A stretch of 64,000 bases of DNA, from positions 186,001-250,000 of the forward strand of contig CAKPBC010000001.1 of the NCBI GenBank assembly GCA_934140155.1, given 5' to 3'. Positions 61,948-64,000 of the stretch are shown here, one piece after another. Both the position numbers and the translations under genes were made by a program. How positions within the stretch are numbered: the stretch's first letter is position 1; every line of letters begins with the position of its first letter. The stretch comes from an uncultured Bacilli bacterium (GTDB taxonomy: Bacteria > Bacillota_I > Bacilli_A > RFN20 > CAG-826). Under the pieces are notes generated by a model, which worked only from the letters and a program-made list of their open reading frames with translations, was not told where the DNA came from and searched no databases.

Positions 61948-63453
61948 ATGGAAGAAAGAGAATTAACAGACCAAGAGTTAATTAGAAGACAAAAAGTAGA
62001 AAAATTAAAAGAATTAAATATCGACCCATTTGGACAAGCTTATGAAAGAACATGTTATTCTAGCGATATTCGCGCTAAAGTGGAAGGCTTAACACATGAG
62101 GAAGTTGAAGCGTTAGGTTTACATGTTTCAATCGCTGGTCGTATTATGTTTATCCGTAAGATGGGAAAGGCAAGTTTCTTTTCTATTCAAGATGTAAAAG
62201 GAAAACAACAAATTTATATTAGTATTAATGACGTTGGTGAACAAACATATGATTTATTCAAGATGGCGGACGTTGGAGATATCGTTGGTGTTAAAGGTAT
62301 TGTGATGTTAACAAGAACAGGCGAACCAACAGTTAAATGTTTAGAATATACTCACTTGACTAAAGCCTTAAGACCATTACCGGAAAAATTCCATGGCTTA
62401 ACTGATAAAGAAGAACGCTATAGAAGAAGATATGTTGATTTAATTATGAATGAAGACGCTAAAAGAATTGCTATTGCTCGTCCAAAAATTATTAGAGCAG
62501 TACAAGAATATTGTGATTCTTTAGGATTTATTGAAGTTGAAACTCCAGTACTTCAACCAATTCAAGGCGGCGCAACTGCTCGTCCATTCGTTACTCATCA
62601 TAATGCTTTAAATAGAGATTTTTATTTAAGAATTGCTACAGAATTGCCATTAAAGAGATTAATCGTTGGTGGTCTTGAAAAAGTATATGAAATTGGTAGA
62701 TTATTTAGAAATGAAGGTATGGATTTAACTCATAACCCAGAATTTACGACCATTGAATTATATGAAGCATATGGCGATTTATCTTCAATGATGCGTATTA
62801 CCGAAGGATTAATTAGACATGCTGCACAAAAAGTTGCTAATAAATCTGAATTTATGAATATCTTTAATCCAGAAGGTGAATTAATTGATATTTCTAAGCC
62901 ATTTAGAGTTGTTACAATGTGTGAAATGATTAAAGAAGAAACTGGCATTGATTTTAAAAATAATAATTACTCTTTAGAAGAAGCAATTGTTTTAGCTAAA
63001 GAAAAAGGCGTAGAAGTTGAAAAACACTTTACTGTAGGACATATTATTAATGCTTTCTTTGAAAAATTCTGCGAAGAAAAATTAATTCAACCTACATTCT
63101 TATGCGGACATCCAGTTGAAATTTCTCCTTTAACAAAGATTGATACAACTGACCCACGTTTTGTTCAAAGATTTGAACTTTATATTGGTGGACATGAATT
63201 CGCTAATGCATATACAGAATTAAATGATCCAATCGATCAAAGAAATAGATTCGTTGAACAAATGAAAGAAAGAGAAAATGGAAATGATGAAGCAAGCCAA
63301 ATGGATGTTGATTTCCTTGAATCTCTTGAATATGGTATGCCACCTTGTGGCGGTGTTGGTATTGGTATTGATAGATTAGTAATGTTCTTAACCGAACAAA
63401 CATCTATTAGAGAAGTAATTCTTTTCCCAACAATGAAACCATTAGATAAATAA
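61948..63453 (+). CDS. lysS: Lysyl-tRNA synthetase, class II
   Basis: Charges tRNA-Lys. 501 residues: N-terminal OB-fold anticodon-binding domain (to about 150), class II core with GFIEVETPVLQPIQGGATARPF (key residues of motif 1 region), FRNEGMDLTHNPEFTTIELY (motif 2) and the C-terminal GIGIDRLVMF (motif 3). RBS TGAGGTGG; no T-box is seen upstream. Confidence 0.98.
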   Translation: MEERELTDQELIRRQKVEKLKELNIDPFGQAYERTCYSSDIRAKVEGLTHEEVEALGLHVSIAGRIMFIRKMGKASFFSIQDVKGKQQIYISINDVGEQTYDLFKMADVGDIVGVKGIVMLTRTGEPTVKCLEYTHLTKALRPLPEKFHGLTDKEERYRRRYVDLIMNEDAKRIAIARPKIIRAVQEYCDSLGFIEVETPVLQPIQGGATARPFVTHHNALNRDFYLRIATELPLKRLIVGGLEKVYEIGRLFRNEGMDLTHNPEFTTIELYEAYGDLSSMMRITEGLIRHAAQKVANKSEFMNIFNPEGELIDISKPFRVVTMCEMIKEETGIDFKNNNYSLEEAIVLAKEKGVEVEKHFTVGHIINAFFEKFCEEKLIQPTFLCGHPVEISPLTKIDTTDPRFVQRFELYIGGHEFANAYTELNDPIDQRNRFVEQMKERENGNDEASQMDVDFLESLEYGMPPCGGVGIGIDRLVMFLTEQTSIREVILFPTMKPLDK

Positions 63454-63466
63454 AATATAAATTAAT

Positions 63467-63516
63467 AAAACGCATAAACAGTCTCAATTAATTTTGATAA
63501 ATTATGCGTTTTTTTA
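63467..63516 (+). terminator. Terminator after lysS
   Basis: AAAACGCATAA pairs with TTATGCGTTTT across a loop of about 25 nt, followed by T-rich sequence, 13 bp after lysS. Confidence 0.7.
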
Positions 63517-63550
63517 TTAAACTTATATTAATACTAGACTATTATACGTG

Positions 63551-63615
63551 CTTTTAACTTAAAAATTTGACTTTTAACTTAACTTAAGTTAAAATGAAAA
63601 AAATTAAGTTAAAAG
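63551..63615. promoter_or_regulatory. Promoter embedded in four regularly spaced operator half-sites
   Basis: CTTTTAACTTAA occurs at 63551-63562 and 63571-63582, and its reverse complement (TTAAGTTAAAA(G)) at 63584-63594 and 63604-63615, with a 20-bp step inside each pair. A TTGACT (63567-63572)/TAAAAT (63590-63595) promoter with a 17-bp spacer lies inside, and the last repeat runs into the ribosome-binding site AAAGGAG. This looks like a strongly repressed, probably autoregulated, promoter. Confidence 0.8.
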
Positions 63616-63625
63616 GAGAACAAAT

Positions 63626-64000
63626 ATGCTAACGAATATATTTGGAATACAAATAAAATATGAGTCATGGAATAAGAAGAAATCCTTACCTATTTATATT
63701 TTAAATAGTTATGATTTTTATGTAGCAAACTTAAAAACAGTGCGTTTCATAATGCTACAACCACTATATGAGCTTCATAGTATTCCAACACTACAAAAAC
63801 AAATAGAAAAAATTAGAAAAATTGAAGATATACCTGTTGTGTTTATGCTCAAAAATATATCTGAATATCGTAGGAAAGCATTTATCGAAAACAATATACC
63901 TTTTATTACTGAAAAGCAGGCTTTTTTACCATTTATAGGAACAATACTTATGGAAGAAAGTAAAGCAAGTAAATCAATTGAAAAGTTTTTTTATTCAACC
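63626..64000 (+). CDS. Protein of unknown function, possible autoregulatory DNA-binding protein (partial, 3' end off window)
   Basis: 125 residues visible before the window ends. Features: IYILNSYDFYVANL, QPLYELHSIPTLQKQIEKI, EDIPVVFMLKNISEYRRKAF, NIPFITEKQAFLPFIGT. The segment RRKAFIENNIPFITEKQ...FLPFIG resembles a conserved Firmicutes family that often carries a C-terminal helix-turn-helix, which I cannot see here. The promoter with four operator half-sites suggests it regulates itself. RBS AAAGGAGAA. The rest of the gene and its neighbours are out of view. Confidence 0.65.
   Translation, partial: MLTNIFGIQIKYESWNKKKSLPIYILNSYDFYVANLKTVRFIMLQPLYELHSIPTLQKQIEKIRKIEDIPVVFMLKNISEYRRKAFIENNIPFITEKQAFLPFIGTILMEESKASKSIEKFFYST

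Noticed and set aside
1..64000. Mycoplasma-type genetic code (TGA as Trp)
   Set aside because: TGA ends psuG and recF at the expected family length, and Trp codons in conserved positions are TGG.
1..64000. CRISPR array
   Set aside because: I saw no regularly spaced direct repeats of 20-40 bp; the only periodic array is the 12-bp operator set at 63551-63615.
1..64000. tRNA or rRNA genes
   Set aside because: No T-loop (GTTCRANNC) pattern in a plausible cloverleaf and no rRNA sequence was noticed; GTTTCGAATC near 23993 lacks tRNA arms and lies in the rpmH leader.

Overview
The window is about 64 kb of a very AT-rich bacterial chromosome spanning the replication origin. Gene order (gyrA-gyrB-recF-yaaA-dnaN-dnaA, an oriC-like spacer, rpmH-rnpA-yidC-jag-mnmE-tatD-rnmV-ksgA-yabG ... 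ispE-glmU ... pth-mfd-spoVT-yabO-yabP-yabQ-divIC-spoIIE-tilS-ftsH-dusB-lysS) follows the Bacillus subtilis origin region closely. This points to a Firmicutes/Bacilli lineage with a reduced, AT-rich genome, such as an uncultured gut relative of Erysipelotrichia or Mollicutes. TGA is used as a stop (psuG and recF end with it), so this is not a TGA=Trp mycoplasma code. Retained yabG, spoVT, yabP, yabQ and spoIIE suggest an endospore former or a recent descendant of one.

Left arm (1-23,700, nearly all minus strand): a truncated Ca-type P-ATPase; a membrane protein resembling an M50 peptidase whose first catalytic His is Tyr; an operon of a second P-type ATPase, psuG and a TetR regulator; lipoproteins; tadA next to the small SRP RNA; serS behind a T-box leader; a PlsC-like acyltransferase with a zinc ribbon; two tandem secreted endonuclease I lipoproteins; then gyrA, gyrB, recF, yaaA, dnaN and dnaA. 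The spacer at 23,682-24,015 holds a cluster of DnaA-box-like 9-mers, mostly TTTTCCACA.

Right arm (24,016-40,000, mostly plus strand): rpmH to ksgA, yabG, ispE, a GlmU lacking most of its acetyltransferase half, a DUF2188 protein with a Lys-rich tail, then a block with mixed strands (ppdK, an FGGY kinase, rsuA, a DUF368/PopT transporter).

Accessory island (about 40,100-49,500, between popT and pth): two small phage-lysis-type genes (a TM/coiled-coil protein and a holin), a protein that looks like a degenerate Fic domain fused to a minimal nucleotidyltransferase, a 2075-residue YD-repeat/RHS protein with a variable C-terminal tip and no signal peptide, a small candidate immunity protein, a sigma-region-4-like regulator and a DUF1540 protein. 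The best candidate for an undescribed system here is this holin plus NTase/Fic plus giant YD-repeat cassette, which may be a toxin exported with the help of a holin.

From 49,567 the conserved order resumes through lysS. The window ends inside a gene of unknown function whose promoter is buried in four regularly spaced copies of a 12-bp operator half-site.
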